From Maylandia zebra (Eukaryota; Chordata; Actinopteri; Cichliformes; Cichlidae), in the NCBI RefSeq assembly GCF_041146795.1, contig NC_135179.1, positions 31,128,547 to 31,192,546 on the forward strand: a stretch of DNA of 64,000 nucleotides, written 5' to 3'. The translations under genes were made by a program, and so were the position numbers. The notes beneath the pieces were generated by a model. The model had not been told where the DNA came from, ran no database searches, and saw nothing but the letters and a program-made list of their open reading frames with translations. The stretch's first letter is position 1. The number at the start of each line of letters is the position of its first letter. Shown here one piece after another: positions 13,101-28,540 of this stretch.

Positions 13101-13292
13101 AACAGTTTAATAATAATAATGGATTGCATTTTTATATAGTGCTTTTCGGGACCCCTCAAAGCGCTTTACAATACCACTATTCTTTCACTCTCACATTCAC
13201 ACACTGGTGGAGGCAGCTACAGTTGTAGCCACAGCTGCCCTGGGGCAGACTGACAGAGGCGAGGCTGCCATATCGCGCCATCGCCCCCTTTA
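13101..13292 (-). mobile_element. SINE-like fragment (tail and body, head missing)
   Basis: The segment starts with an (ATA)n-like tract and ttatatagtgcttttcggg, then caaagcgctttaca, and continues with cacactggtggaggcagct and gccctggggcagactgac. The same body is present in the SINE at about 24003-24310, where the tRNA-like head survives. Here the head end is lost, so this is a partial copy inserted in minus orientation. Confidence 0.65.
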
Positions 13293-13492
13293 TCCTCATT
13301 AAGTAAAGAAATGCAATAAATGTATATTGTTGAAAACATTCAAATGTTTGTATGCTTGTTGTGAATGTACGGCTCATGTAATTGATAAAAATATCTCTAT
13401 TTGGTCATTATTAGTACTTGCTTCCACCATTTTCTAGTTAGATAAAACAATATGTTAGTGCATCTCTCTATAAATGTATAAGTGTTCATTTA

Positions 13493-16140
<2,648 letters not shown>

Positions 16141-17548
16141 TTGTTACGCCATCTGCTGGAGTTAGATGTGAACAGTGCTGCACTCTGATTGTTCAAAGTG
16201 ACGGGCTGCTTCTATTTTTAGGTTCGTTTATAATCAGGGCAGATAGCACTGATCATGGTTTGCTCTGATATTTATGGAAGCGTGACCTCTCTTCTTAAGG
16301 ATAGCAATCACTAAAAGGGGAAGAGTCAATCCTCATTTCCAAAAAGTGTCACTGCCAGATTGTAAGCTAAAAATACAACTCCCAGGAGCATTTCCAGGAT
16401 TTTTATAAATGAGATGATACCAAAACCGGTCAGGAGAGGGCCAAGGAAAATAGAAAAAATCTAATATAATCTAATATAAATAAATACAGTAAAAAGAACG
16501 CACACCCTCTTTCATTTCCAAGGTATTACATATCAGGAGATAATAAAACATAGTGTCATGTGTATTAATTAATCTAACCTCAGATGAATAACAAAACACG
16601 ATATTTTACACAATGTCATTATTTATTTGACAAAAATTAAACTAAAATGCAGAAGCAGCATGTATTTACACATGATTACTGTGACACTATATCTATGAAG
16701 AAATACACTCATGTAGAGAGGTCTGGTATGTTTTAGGTGTTTTGTTTTTGCTTGAGGCCTCCCAGCTGAGACAGGTGAAAGTCTGACGTGGAACAGAAAT
16801 AAAGATTAGCTGTTTGATAGTGACAGATTGATGCTGTTTTGATTTATTATTATTAAGAAGAATAAGAAGAATGAAAGGCACTCATGGACAGGCATTTAAA
16901 AATCACAGTATGGATAAAATAAAAGTTGGAAACACTATAGATATCACGTGACTATGGCTTTTTGAGGTTTTGGTGTATTTCACCCCAGTTTCAACAGATG
17001 GCTTACCGCTGCTTCTAGGTTTGATTGAGAGAGTGTAGAAAAAACCTGATGACACTGCAAACTCTGACAGAGCTTAAGAGTCAGCAGCATCACTACGAGT
17101 TTAAGTGGCAACAACAACAATGCACTCAGACAATTTGTGGGAACTTTTTGACAGTGTAAACCACAAGACCCACAGTGCAACTGCTGATGGTGCTGTAGTG
17201 GACAAAAAATATCTCACTAATACATTTGTTCCAAGGGCACATGAGCCAATCATGTGTTGCCTTTACATTTTTGCAAATAATACCTATGGATAACCATAAG
17301 GGTCACACTATGATTAGATATTTTTTGCATGTGGAGTAGTTATTCATTAAGAAAGGAAGCACTCTCCACCCAAAACAGTTGAAAAAAATATTATTTTCAT
17401 ATAAAAATCTTTATATCCATTGCTACTCAATTTCCCCATATTCTTTTTCCATGAGCATGGTGTTCATTTACTACTTTCTATTGTTGACTAAACATCTTTC
17501 ATAAAGATTATAGCTCTATACTTAGCCTATCCACAAAGCAGGTGACAT
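16141..17548. other. Intergenic AT-rich DNA
   Basis: I see no exon, RNA or classified repeat. The short open frames on both strands lack domain content. Confidence 0.4.
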
Positions 17549-17932
17549 TTATCCATCCATCCATCCATTCGCTACCGCTTATCCTTTTCAGGGTCGTGGG
17601 GGGTGCTGGAGCCAATCCCAGCTGTCATAGGGCGAGAGGCGGGGTACACCCTGGACAGGTCGCCAGTCTGTCGCAGGGCTAACACACAAGGACAGACAAC
17701 CATTCACACTCACATTCACACCTAGTGGCAATTTGGATTATCCAATTAACCTATCCCCACAAGTTGCATGTCTTTGGACGGTGGGAGGAAGCCGGAGTAC
17801 CCGGAGAGAACCCACGCAAACACAGGGAGAACATGCAAACTCCACACAGAAAGTCCCCGGCCTGATGGTGGAATTGAACTCAGGACCTTCTTGCTGTGCA
17901 GCAACAGTGCTAACCACCGTGCCACCGTGGTG
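17549..17932 (-). mobile_element. SINE with tRNA-like head and (GATG)n tail
   Basis: On the minus strand the element begins CACGGTGGCACGGTGG followed by gttagcactgttgctg and a B-box-like gagttcaattcc. It continues through the conserved blocks ttctccgggtactccgg and gacagactggcgacctg, and ends in GGATGGATGGATGG. This family is ubiquitous in teleosts, and its tail suggests mobilisation by an RTE-type LINE. The copy looks full length. Confidence 0.8.
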
Positions 17933-17984
17933 CCCTTTTCAGTGAAAGATTATTTCTTAATTTTAGTTTCTGGACAAAAGAGTG

Positions 17985-18700
17985 CCCAGGCATCCCGAAT
18001 GACTTTTAAAAGGTTCAAAGAACATGGCAACATGGCTTAGATTTGCAAAACTGCATCTGAAATTAAACAAAACACAACCAAAGACTTACTGAACAATCTC
18101 TTTTGGGCCCACCAAAGTAGAGATGCTTGGTCATAATGCATAGCATCTCATATAGTTAAAACCAAACATAGCGTATCAGCACAAACAGCTCATACTAACT
18201 GTCAAACATGATGATGAAAAGATGATGATGGTTTGACTTATATTACAACCTCAGAACCTGGCCACCTTCCACTCATTGACCACAATGTGGACCGAAGTGT
18301 TCTAGAGTCACATGTGAGGCCATCTGTCTGACAGCTAGAGGTTAGGTCAAAGGTGGGCCAGTGATCCCAAGCACAGCAGCAAATCAGCAGCAGAACAGCT
18401 GAAAAAGAAAAGAATCAAATTGTTATAATGGCCCAGTCAAAGTTCAGAGCATAGGGTTAGGGTTAGGCTGACCTGCCACAGCATTTCATTCGAATGAAAT
18501 GCTGTGGCAGGTCCTAAAGAGAGTTGTACATAAACAAACCCTGGCGGACCTCAATGAACTGAAGCAATGAGAAGAGGAGGCCACAATTCCTCCATAATAA
18601 TGTGAAAGATATGTATGAGAAGTCATACTGAAAAGCTCACTTCAAGTTATTGTCGCTCAAAATAGTGCTGCAAGCTATTGAATCTGTGTAGGTAGTTTGA
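17985..18700 (+). mobile_element. Degenerate Tc1-like DNA transposon
   Basis: The 3' half (about 18490-18695) encodes, in broken frames, the C-terminal end of a Tc1-type transposase: an EMLW-like block, a VHK block, an AN/DLNEL-like block, then SYxKxLLQVI and a stop. The 5' half shares sequence with the fragment at 10680-10961 in inverted orientation. Frameshifts and a 44-bp palindrome at 18470-18513 interrupt the coding path, so the element is inactive. Confidence 0.6.
18470..18513. repeat. Perfect 44-bp palindrome
   Basis: The arms gacctgccacagcatttc and its exact inverse meet at TTCGAA with no spacer. One arm is native Tc1 transposase coding sequence and the other is an inverted copy of it, so it arose by a templated inverted duplication. 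Confidence 0.9.
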
Positions 18701-20883
<2,183 letters not shown>

Positions 20884-20891
20884 TATATATG

Positions 20892-20957
<66 letters not shown>

Positions 20958-20964
<7 letters not shown>

Positions 20965-21716
20965 TTCATAATTCATGTGCTTTACACCACTCAGGTCTGA
21001 TTTTCCTCTGCAGAAATACACATTTCCAAAATCAAAAACTGAAAAGAACTGAAAACATATTTTGATTGAGGAAGCACTTGTTTTTACTAAACCATTTAAC
21101 CCATGTATTTTCTCAGATGGTTGCGATATTATGTCATATCCATATCACAACAGACAACATATGCTCAAGTGATGAGTTTTCTTAGTTATATTTTGTAGGG
21201 TCTTAAACCTACACTGTGAAGTGCTTTGGCATTCATTTTGTTGGCACCATACAAATAAACTGAATTGAAATGAATAGAACATCAAGCCCCACACTTCTGC
21301 CTCTATATACACTTATCCAAAATACTGGCTCACACCACCAAATCAATGTACAAAGCAGGGTCTACAAGGACATGGAGGAGCAGGACCTGCACTGAACCCT
21401 GATCTTGCTTTGTGGACCGAGTTCATTGATTTGTAGGGTGAGCTAATGCATGTGACAATAAAAGTGTAAGTACCTGAAATAAATTTTAAGAAACAGGTAA
21501 AAGAAGGGGGAAAAAATCAAAACTGTTGCACTCATAAAACCTATTGGACAGAGACAGCTTCTTGCAAGGTGGCAAAAGAGCTTGTCTTCATTGTTGTTCG
21601 CCTTGTATAAATGTCCAGAAAGCATGGGCCATGGATCATCTGTGGAGACACAGGTAACAATACATTGTTCACTTAAATTATGCAAGAAATTTACTATAAA
21701 TGGCAACAACAGTTAC
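20958..21716. other. Intergenic DNA with a LINE 3' end
   Basis: A fragment at about 21195-21272 (ctgtgaagtgctttggc then atacaaataaactgaattg) is the 3' terminus of an L2-like LINE. The rest shows no gene. Confidence 0.5.
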
Positions 21717-23500
21717 CTAATTTGAAGTTTTCCACTCAAATTCAGTAAGCCGCTGGAGGAAAGTTGTGACATGAGGGTTAATGTGAACAACCTTTCGCTT
21801 CACAGTGGTCCCAGTCTTTCTGCTTGTCCCAACCTTGGAGGTACATTTGGTTCCCTCTTCAGGGTTTATCCTTACAAAAACCCTTAAAGCATGCCACAAT
21901 AAATAGTAACATACAGTAACATTGAGTTGTGATGTGAAAAAAATGACCTACTTAGGGATAATTTATTCATCATCTGTCACAATTAGCTAACTGTTAAAAC
22001 ATACCTCTGAATTAGTTCCAATGTTGCACATGCTGACTCCTGGTATTCCAGGTTCAATACATAGAATGAACCAAAGAAGACTGACATTGCATCAGCAAAG
22101 GTGTTCTCTTTGTCCAGCTCAACAATTACACGCCCCTCTGCACTCACCATCCAGCAGGTGGCGGTCATTAAACTTTGTCTTTAAATGTACAGGGGCAACA
22201 TTGTCATTATGTAACACAAAATAATTTCAATACTTCACTTCTTCACACTGTCTAGATAATCATAAAGGAAATAGCTACGTACAGTTAATTATTAATGGCC
22301 TTATGTAGTCCGTGTTAACATATTATTATTGTACATAATTGGGAATTATTCTGCACATTAAACACACCTAACAAAGAGTCAGCCCAGTTAAATTACTGGA
22401 GTTCCATCAACTGTATGGTTATTTTGGAGTTTATAGTTTGTGGTGCTGTTAAACTTTACAGTATTGACTTCAGTATTTCTGCTGTTAGTGTAGCTAGACT
22501 ACCATGTTGATCAGTAATATGTAATGTGAAATTTGATATTGTTACTTTGCTGGATTCACCGAAACACATATCCAACAACCTTGGTTTATAAAGGAAATTA
22601 CAGAAATGTGAGCTAAATAAACAGAGACTGGATACCTGTCTCCATGAAAAACTCCTGTGCCAAACAGAAGTTGTAATATGGTCTAATCAGCTCTATTTCA
22701 TAAATGATTTCTTACCAAGCATAATCAGCCTTGGGTTGATTGCCAGGTTGCTCTTGGCTTCAAGGGACATCCTGGTTTCCTGCCAGATAAAGGACCAAGA
22801 CATTTTATGTAATGAAAAAAAAAAAACAGGACAGCAAGCAACAGCATTAAACCTAGAGCTGTATTAAAGAAGCTTACATCTGCTAAGACAAAGAGAGAGT
22901 CTTCATTTTCCTTGTAATACTTCATCATGAGAAGTATGGCTGCTGTGCCAACCTTGTTGTTGGTCAAAACTTCCTCACTTTCTATCTGCTGGAGAAGTGT
23001 CCTTATACCAAGGTTTCATTTGAGCTTCTGGCTGGAGAAATAGTTAACAATCCTTCTGCCTTTGGTTATGAGGGCCCGACTTAAGCGCTCACTGATATCA
23101 ATACCTGTGAGTTTCTGAAAGTGGTTTGAAAGACCTTTCCGAGTAAACAAGAATGGCCACTGCTCCTGAATTTCAGCTACTGAAAGTGAGGGACAACTGT
23201 TAATAAGCTGCCGCTGAGAAATATATGTGAGGCACATGAAGTCATCCACATCAGGTCTCTCCACAGCTCCAGGTCCTTGTGAATTAAAAATTGTTAACAG
23301 GATGTCTTTCTTTTGCAACCCAGTCTTTCTCCCTTTTCAGTAAAATCTGCAAATGTTTGAGGGTATCTGTTTAGTTTTTAATGATCTTAGCAACCTCTTC
23401 ACAAGATGCACGTTTAGGGTTTCTGCAGAGGACTTGCATGGCCTCCACAACAATTCTAACCATACTTCTCCTGTCCTCTGGATGAGCTGGCAGCTGTGGT
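21717..23500 (-). pseudogene. SAMD3-like multi-exon gene relic
   Basis: Several minus-strand exons with good splice sites encode parts of a multicopy fish protein family usually annotated as SAMD3-like. The order is: about 23498-23371 (EDRRSMVRIVVEAM ... SCEEVAKIIKN); about 23297-22878 (QEQWPFLFTRKGLSNHF, LTGIDI, ending GCAGAT|GTAAGC); about 22784-22716 (RMSLEAKSNLAINPRLIMLG, donor GTAAGA); about 22150-22005 (GRVIVELDKENTFADAM, donor GTATGT); and 21882-21717 (VFVRINPEEGTK ... TEFEWKTSN). Exon phases match between the last exons. A TGA at 23016-23018 lies in frame, and frameshifts occur near 23300-23380, so the copy is disabled unless unusual splicing skips these. The N-terminal part is replaced by an AT-rich MITE-like repeat. 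Confidence 0.6.
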
Positions 23501-23660
23501 TGCCAGAATTTCACCATGAAAAATAAACTGTAAATGTAGAACACAAAACGGTTTCCTATTTTGGTAACCATAAATTTCACAGTAAATAATAATTTATTTA
23601 TTTTTTACCGTAAATGACTATGAATTTAAAAATAAATTGTAAAATTGTTTATGGGTAATT
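23501..23660. mobile_element. MITE-like repeat with ACGG/CCGT-rich AT sequence
   Basis: The block containing gtggttgccagaatttcacc and ttcacagtaaataa recurs in related form at about 27820-27980 (gtggttgccagaatttatag, ttcacagtgaac). A related type of sequence, with repeated ttccgt and acggaaaattctgt, starts at 62633. It has no coding capacity. Confidence 0.5.
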
Positions 23661-23855
23661 CATGTGAAAACAACAGACATTCCGTTAACCTGATTACAGT
23701 CTTACTTCGTTAAATATAGTGAAACTGTATAAAATAATATAGGGCTTTGGAGCGTGATGTCCCGGGAGGGGGCGTGGCCAAGATTTCTGGTCGAGCCGCC
23801 ATCTTAGTGGGCCAAACAAAGCACACGGGAGCAAAAGCACACGGAAACATTAGCT

Positions 23856-24760
23856 ATGGTTCGTACTTGCTGTGTTGTCGGTTGCAACGTTAGATCACAC
23901 GATCGGGAAGGCAAGAAGCTGGAAAATGGGCTTTCTTTTTATTGTTTCCCCTCCTGGAAGCAATGTGAGGGATCTCATGTATCCGATATTACTAAACGAA
24001 TGGTAAATGGCCTGTATTTGTACAGCGCTTTACTAGTCACTAAGGACCCCAAAGCGCTTTACACATCCAGTCATCCACCCATTCACACACACATTCACAC
24101 ACTGGTGATGGCAGCTACATTGTAGCCACAGCCACCCAGGGGCGCACTGACAGAGATGAGGCTGCCGGACACTGGCGCCACCGGGCACTCTGACCACCAC
24201 CAGTAGGCTACGGGTGAAGTGTCTTGCCCAAGGACACAACGACAGAGACTGTCCAAGCCAGGGCTCGAACTGGCAACCTTCCGATTACAAGGCGAACTCT
24301 CAACTCTTGAGCCACAATAAGATAAGATAAGATAAGATAAGATAACCTTTATTAGTCCCACACGTGGGAAATTTGTTATTGCCACCACGAAGACGTCAGG
24401 CTTGGATAGCAGCGGTGAGACGAGCTGATATCGAGTTCTCTGCAATCCCCAGTTTTGTGTTGGTTTGCTCGCGACATTTTCTTTCCGGTAAGTTCTAAAT
24501 AAATTCATGTCACTCTTAATAGGCTTTTAGTGTTATTTTAAATGTGCTGAGGTCATAGATAATTAGATCAAACATCCTAATGAGTGATGCTGCAGAACCA
24601 GATCATGTTGACGGAGTAGCTTATTATTTGGCATTATTGCAGGCAAACCAGCATATGAAATGGATATAACAAATCCAGACTGGGCTCCAACGCTGCACAT
24701 GGGGCATGACGACATACCTGTGTCAAACTCGGACCGGTGTTCTGCCTGAAAAAACGTCCT
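23856..24760 (+). pseudogene. THAP-domain gene relic interrupted by a SINE
   Basis: A THAP zinc-finger exon starts at ATG 23856 with the first Cys pair (MVRTCCVVGCNVRSH) and LSFYCFPSWKQCEG. After about 24002 the frame runs into a minus-oriented SINE and a short (GATAA)n LINE end. The same THAP domain resumes at about 24390 with RRQAWIAAVRRADIEFS and the C-x2-H end (VCSRHF), and reaches a donor CCG|GTAAGT at 24487/24488. A second exon begins after the acceptor at 24642 and is open to a TGA near 24750 (KPAYEMDITNPDWAP). The C2CH signature is therefore complete but split by insertion. Such proteins are usually products of, or derived from, DNA transposons. The element is broken and not likely to be translated whole. 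Confidence 0.65.
24003..24310 (-). mobile_element. tRNA-derived SINE inserted in the THAP exon
   Basis: On the minus strand the head has gtggctcaagagttgagag and a B-box (ggttgccagttcgagccc). The body has ccttgggcaagacactt, and the tail has taaagcgctgtacaaat and ggccatttaccatt. A following (GATAA)n tract (24318-24343) with tattagtcccacacgtggg is a separate minus-oriented LINE terminus. ACGA occurs on both outer sides (before 24000 and at about 24388), possibly a target duplication. Confidence 0.8.
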
Positions 24761-24894
24761 ACCCAATGTTTCTGCGCAGACGCGACGCATGCGCACAACA
24801 CCAACGCCGAATTAACTTCTTTTTCTGTCACCCATCCGGAATACTTCTTAAGGTTAAGGTTATGGTTAGGGTTAGGTTTAGTCGCAAGTCACCA

Positions 24895-26142
24895 TCAAAT
24901 TAGAATACGGGTAGCACGTTTTGTCAGAGTAGGATGGTTTCTCAGAACACCGGCATGCAAGGCAAGGCACACTTTTTGGAAGAAGTCTTGTGCTTGCTTT
25001 AAACGTGGTTCCCAAAAATCTACATCAGGGAAGATGCGTATCACAGCACAGTCTCTTTGTGTCCATACGACGAGGTCACAGTGGCTGGCGCCGGTAACAA
25101 AGATTTGTGTTTGTACCTGAGAGTAGTATGGGTGCGCCCGCTTCAACTGAAGACCATTAACAGCTACCTCCGAGCAAAAGGCTTTGTCCTGTGCCAATGC
25201 CTGCTTAAAAGGACACTTTATCTCCAGACACCCCTTCCCACAACATTCACACATTGTGAGTCAGTCTGGAGATGTTCCGACTTCAGGAAAATTGGTGTTC
25301 ACACAGAAACCACATAAACGAACCTGCAGTTTGTGGTGATGTGCTGCCATTATCTCGGTGTAGGCCTTTCGTGCGTCCTCTTCATGCTTGATGCCCCATC
25401 TTGATTGCACAGTAGAGGTCCTTTCGGGGGTAACACACACGATTCACAACACTTTGGGCTGGAGTGTCCAAACTTGTAGCAAAAACAGCATGCATCACCG
25501 AAGCTCTGATTCTCCCTGCACGCCAGCGAAACCATGCAGGGGTCATGTGCTGTGATCTAGTCTGTGCTTCAATTTCTTCTGCCTGTGCCTCAGTAAGAGT
25601 TGCTGCCGTAAGAAACTTTACACAGTGCACCTGAAGATCTGGAAGGCCAAGGGACTCAGCGTCTCTGTTGTGTAATGTGGGTGACTGGGTAGTGTAATTG
25701 GTGTAATAGTTTTATAGATTTCAATTCCAGACAAACCCACAGTGTTACTGTGTTCCTGCAGTGTATCCAGTAACGGTGACAAATCCTCCAGCGTAGCAGT
25801 TGGAATTTGCCTTTTTTGCGGACGCCTCCTTTTGTCTTTCACTGCAGAAGGTGTGTTTATGTTTTCATCAAGAGCAAGTTTTTGGGCAGCAGCTGAGGAG
25901 AAGACAATGTTATGTGCAACCTCGGGCTGTATCTTGGTCATATTTCCGGGCAACACCCAATATGCAGGCTCATCTGTTACAGTTCTGGTGCCTCTGATAC
26001 ACACTGTAGCCTCGACTTTAAACAAAAGAGCAGTGACATGGATGGAGGTCTCTGCGACTCCGGCCATGCATGTGCAGTGGGCAGCCTCAACCCTCCCATT
26101 GGTGCTCACAATCACCCATGGCTGTATGGCTTTTAAATACAC
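24895..26142 (-). pseudogene. SWIM zinc finger plus YqaJ-type exonuclease relic
   Basis: Four overlapping minus-strand frames (26142-25618, 25630-25382, 25535-25350 and 25254-24895) form one decayed gene. The upstream part shows a SWIM-like motif (AHCTCMAGVAETSIHV) in which the expected third Cys is Ser. The rest matches a YqaJ/lambda-exonuclease-type nuclease: EAQTRSQHMTPAWFRWRAGRI, then CECCGKGCLEIKCPFKQAL with the catalytic E-x-K, then YYSQVQTQIFVTGA and CDLVVWTQ. Frameshifts lie near 25640-25665 and 25350-25390. In animals, SWIM-YqaJ proteins are mostly encoded by multicopy, transposon-like loci. This copy is convergent with the THAP relic at 23856-24760. The two may have been parts of one element separated by an inversion, which is inference. 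Confidence 0.65.
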
Positions 26143-26149
26143 GTAGACA

Positions 26150-27650
26150 TTGAGGGCTAGCAGAAGGGGCTATGCGCTAACCTGCTGCTCTCTAGCAGGT
26201 AGCTCCATGCCCTCCTGGGTTTTAAAGGCACCTTAGAACACACATGCATCAACACTACAGGAGGGAGGTTTGGAGTCTTCACATTCCCCCGTTCTCTGCG
26301 GCCTGCTGGAGCGGGGGGGCTAGGAGGAGGAGTTGGCCGTCCGACTGGGGTCTGGAATGTGGGGCCTCCCTGCTGCTGCGGAGTCGGGGCGGTCTGCTTC
26401 TCCCCACCGCAAGGAAAAGGGTAACACCACCGGGGTCTGGGTGCAGTTCCCCCCTCCAGGGGCAAGGGTACCTAGACCCGGGGCTTAGAGTACGCTTGGG
26501 GAGTGTGATTGTGTGTACAGTGTCTCTCTATGTCTGTCTCCACGTTGGGTGAGTGTTGAGTAATTGCATATGAGAGCACGAGGGTGGGAATGGATGTTTG
26601 TATCTGTGTGTGCCTGTATGTCTGTGTCTATATGTCAGGTTGGGTATCAGACGCCACCTCTCTGGGGACATCCCAGGTCCTCCAAGGTATGGAGGCCTAT
26701 CTCCCCCACCACTTCCCCTGCCAGCGGCAGATGGCCTCAGACATCGTGCGTTGGTGGGTCTTTGTGTCTGGGGATGGGCGTCCAGGTACACACCGGCTTA
26801 CTCCTTGGTGGCTGCTTATCGGGGCCTGGAGCCTGGGGCTCGCTCGGGCCACTTCGGGGGTGGGGTGCCCTCGGCCTCTCGGCCTGGGGCTCGATCACTC
26901 TGACACAGCTGGCTGCCGGCGGAGCTCACGGGCATGTCACTGCAACCCCCCCGGCTTCTGCTCCGCGGCTGCTGAGTGACCCCTCATCTGGGACTCTCCT
27001 CAGCTCTTTCTGGGACAGTGGCGCGGCTGCCCCTCTGTTGGTCTTCCTCGGTCTCTTGTGTTCTGAGGGCCTCTGGATGTCTGGAGTTTTGATCTCCTCC
27101 ATACCTGCTTCATGCCCCACACCCTCTAGCAGATCATTACATGAAGGAACCTTTTAAAACAAACGCATTCATGCTCACAGGTGTACACACGGGTGATCAC
27201 ACCCACAAACTACACCCTTTTTGGCTCCTACCTCAAAGCACACTGTGTTCTGTTGATCTTATGTGCTGCACAATAATGTTTAACATTTAGTATTTACAGT
27301 TATATTCCCATATATCATCGTGATGTTGTTTATTCTATTGCTCTCGTTTTCTTCTGCTTGTTTTCTTTTTTCATTCTCAACAGGTGAAATTAAAAAAGTA
27401 TCTACTGTTATCTATTGTTAGCTAGTTTATTGTGATGGTGTTGTTTTTATTATGTTGCTCTTTGGTGATCGTGGTGATCCAGGTGTTTTGTTTGTTTTTC
27501 TTTTTTGTTCTTCCCCCCTTTCTCACCATCTCTTCCCCCCTCTATTTTTCTTTCTCTCCCTCTCTTTCTTTCATTCTTTCTCCCTGTCCTATCGCCCAGT
27601 CATGTCTGTCCCGTCTTTAAAAAATGAAAATAAAATAAATACATAATTAT
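26150..27650. repeat. GC-rich dispersed repeat with A-rich 3' end
   Basis: The composition shifts abruptly to GC-rich at about 26270-27060, with several long but mutually incompatible frames rich in Pro, Gly, Arg and Ser. It then becomes T-rich and ends gtctttaaaaaatgaa followed by AATAAA-like repeats near 27620-27650. This looks like a retroelement 3' region of a kind common in teleosts. I cannot assign a family and see no protein domain. Confidence 0.45.
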
Positions 27651-27789
27651 AATAAAGGTCAATCAAATGGACCAATATGGCAAGGCCGTGATGATCCACT
27701 TGGTAAAGTAAATCCACTTGGCATCTTTCTTGGCCTTCAGACAACAATTCTGATGGCTAAAGATCCAAACGGGACAGGCAATAAAAAAA

Positions 27790-27980
27790 ATATATATATA
27801 TATATATATATATATTATGGTAAATTAATGCAGCTGTGGTTGCCAGAATTTATAGTGATAATGCAGAATACATAACGGTGTACTTTGTTGATAAATGTAA
27901 AATTCACAGTGAACTTTGGTTTTTGTACAATAATTACATTGAAATAAAAAACTAATATAATCTAAACCAGTTAAAATACA
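27790..27980. repeat. (TA)n tract followed by a MITE-like repeat
   Basis: A TA tract at about 27790-27817 precedes a block related to the one at 23501-23660 (gcagctgtggttgccagaat). It is non-coding. Confidence 0.5.
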
Positions 27981-28084
27981 TTTTTAATAAGCTTGATTGC
28001 TGTCTCCTATTGGCAAAGCACAGAAGAGCTGTATAATACAAAGCATGTTTTTTTTTTAATTCAAAAGTTCATATTTACAGTAAA

Positions 28085-28540
28085 TTATTGGCAGCTGTTT
28101 TAGGAGGTACAGGGGCGTCAAAGGGCTGCTGGTTATATCCAGGTGATGCAGAGAGCATCCCTCATGACTGAGGGCCCTTGTCTGTGTGGTAACGACTGGG
28201 TTTTTCAACAGGACAATCCTACAGTACACAATGCCCACAGGACAAAGGACTTCTTCCAGGAGAATAACATCACTCTTTTGGACCATCCTGCGTCTTCCCC
28301 TGATCTGAATCCAACTGAGAATGGACAACAGTTCCAGACAGTAGACGCCCTTCGTGTGGTCATCTTCACCACTTGAAGAAATGTTCCCACTCACCTAATG
28401 GAAACACTTGCATGAAGTGATCAACAATAACAGTGGACCTATTCATTACTGATTTCAAGTTTGGACCTTTAATTTCTGTTTTGGGGGTTTACCAATGTTT
28501 TTTTGGAGGTGTGGTCCTAAACTTTTGATCAGCTGTAAAA
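28085..28540 (+). mobile_element. Tc1/mariner transposase fragment
   Basis: The frame 28143-28376 contains VFQQDNPTVHNAHRTKDFF and LLDHPASSPDLNPTEN, the second Asp and the C-terminal end of the Tc1 DDE catalytic core. It then shifts and stops. Downstream ggtcctaaacttttgatcag is typical of the element's end. The N-terminal DNA-binding part is absent, so this is a remnant. Confidence 0.85.

Noticed and set aside
24850-24880. Interstitial telomere array
   Set aside because: Only two or three imperfect ttaggg-like units are present, and similar short runs occur within hAT copies at 31707 and 42683.
26157-27157. Host protein-coding gene in the GC-rich block
   Set aside because: Long frames exist in several phases on both strands without domain, splice or start context. 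GC-rich repeats give such frames by chance.
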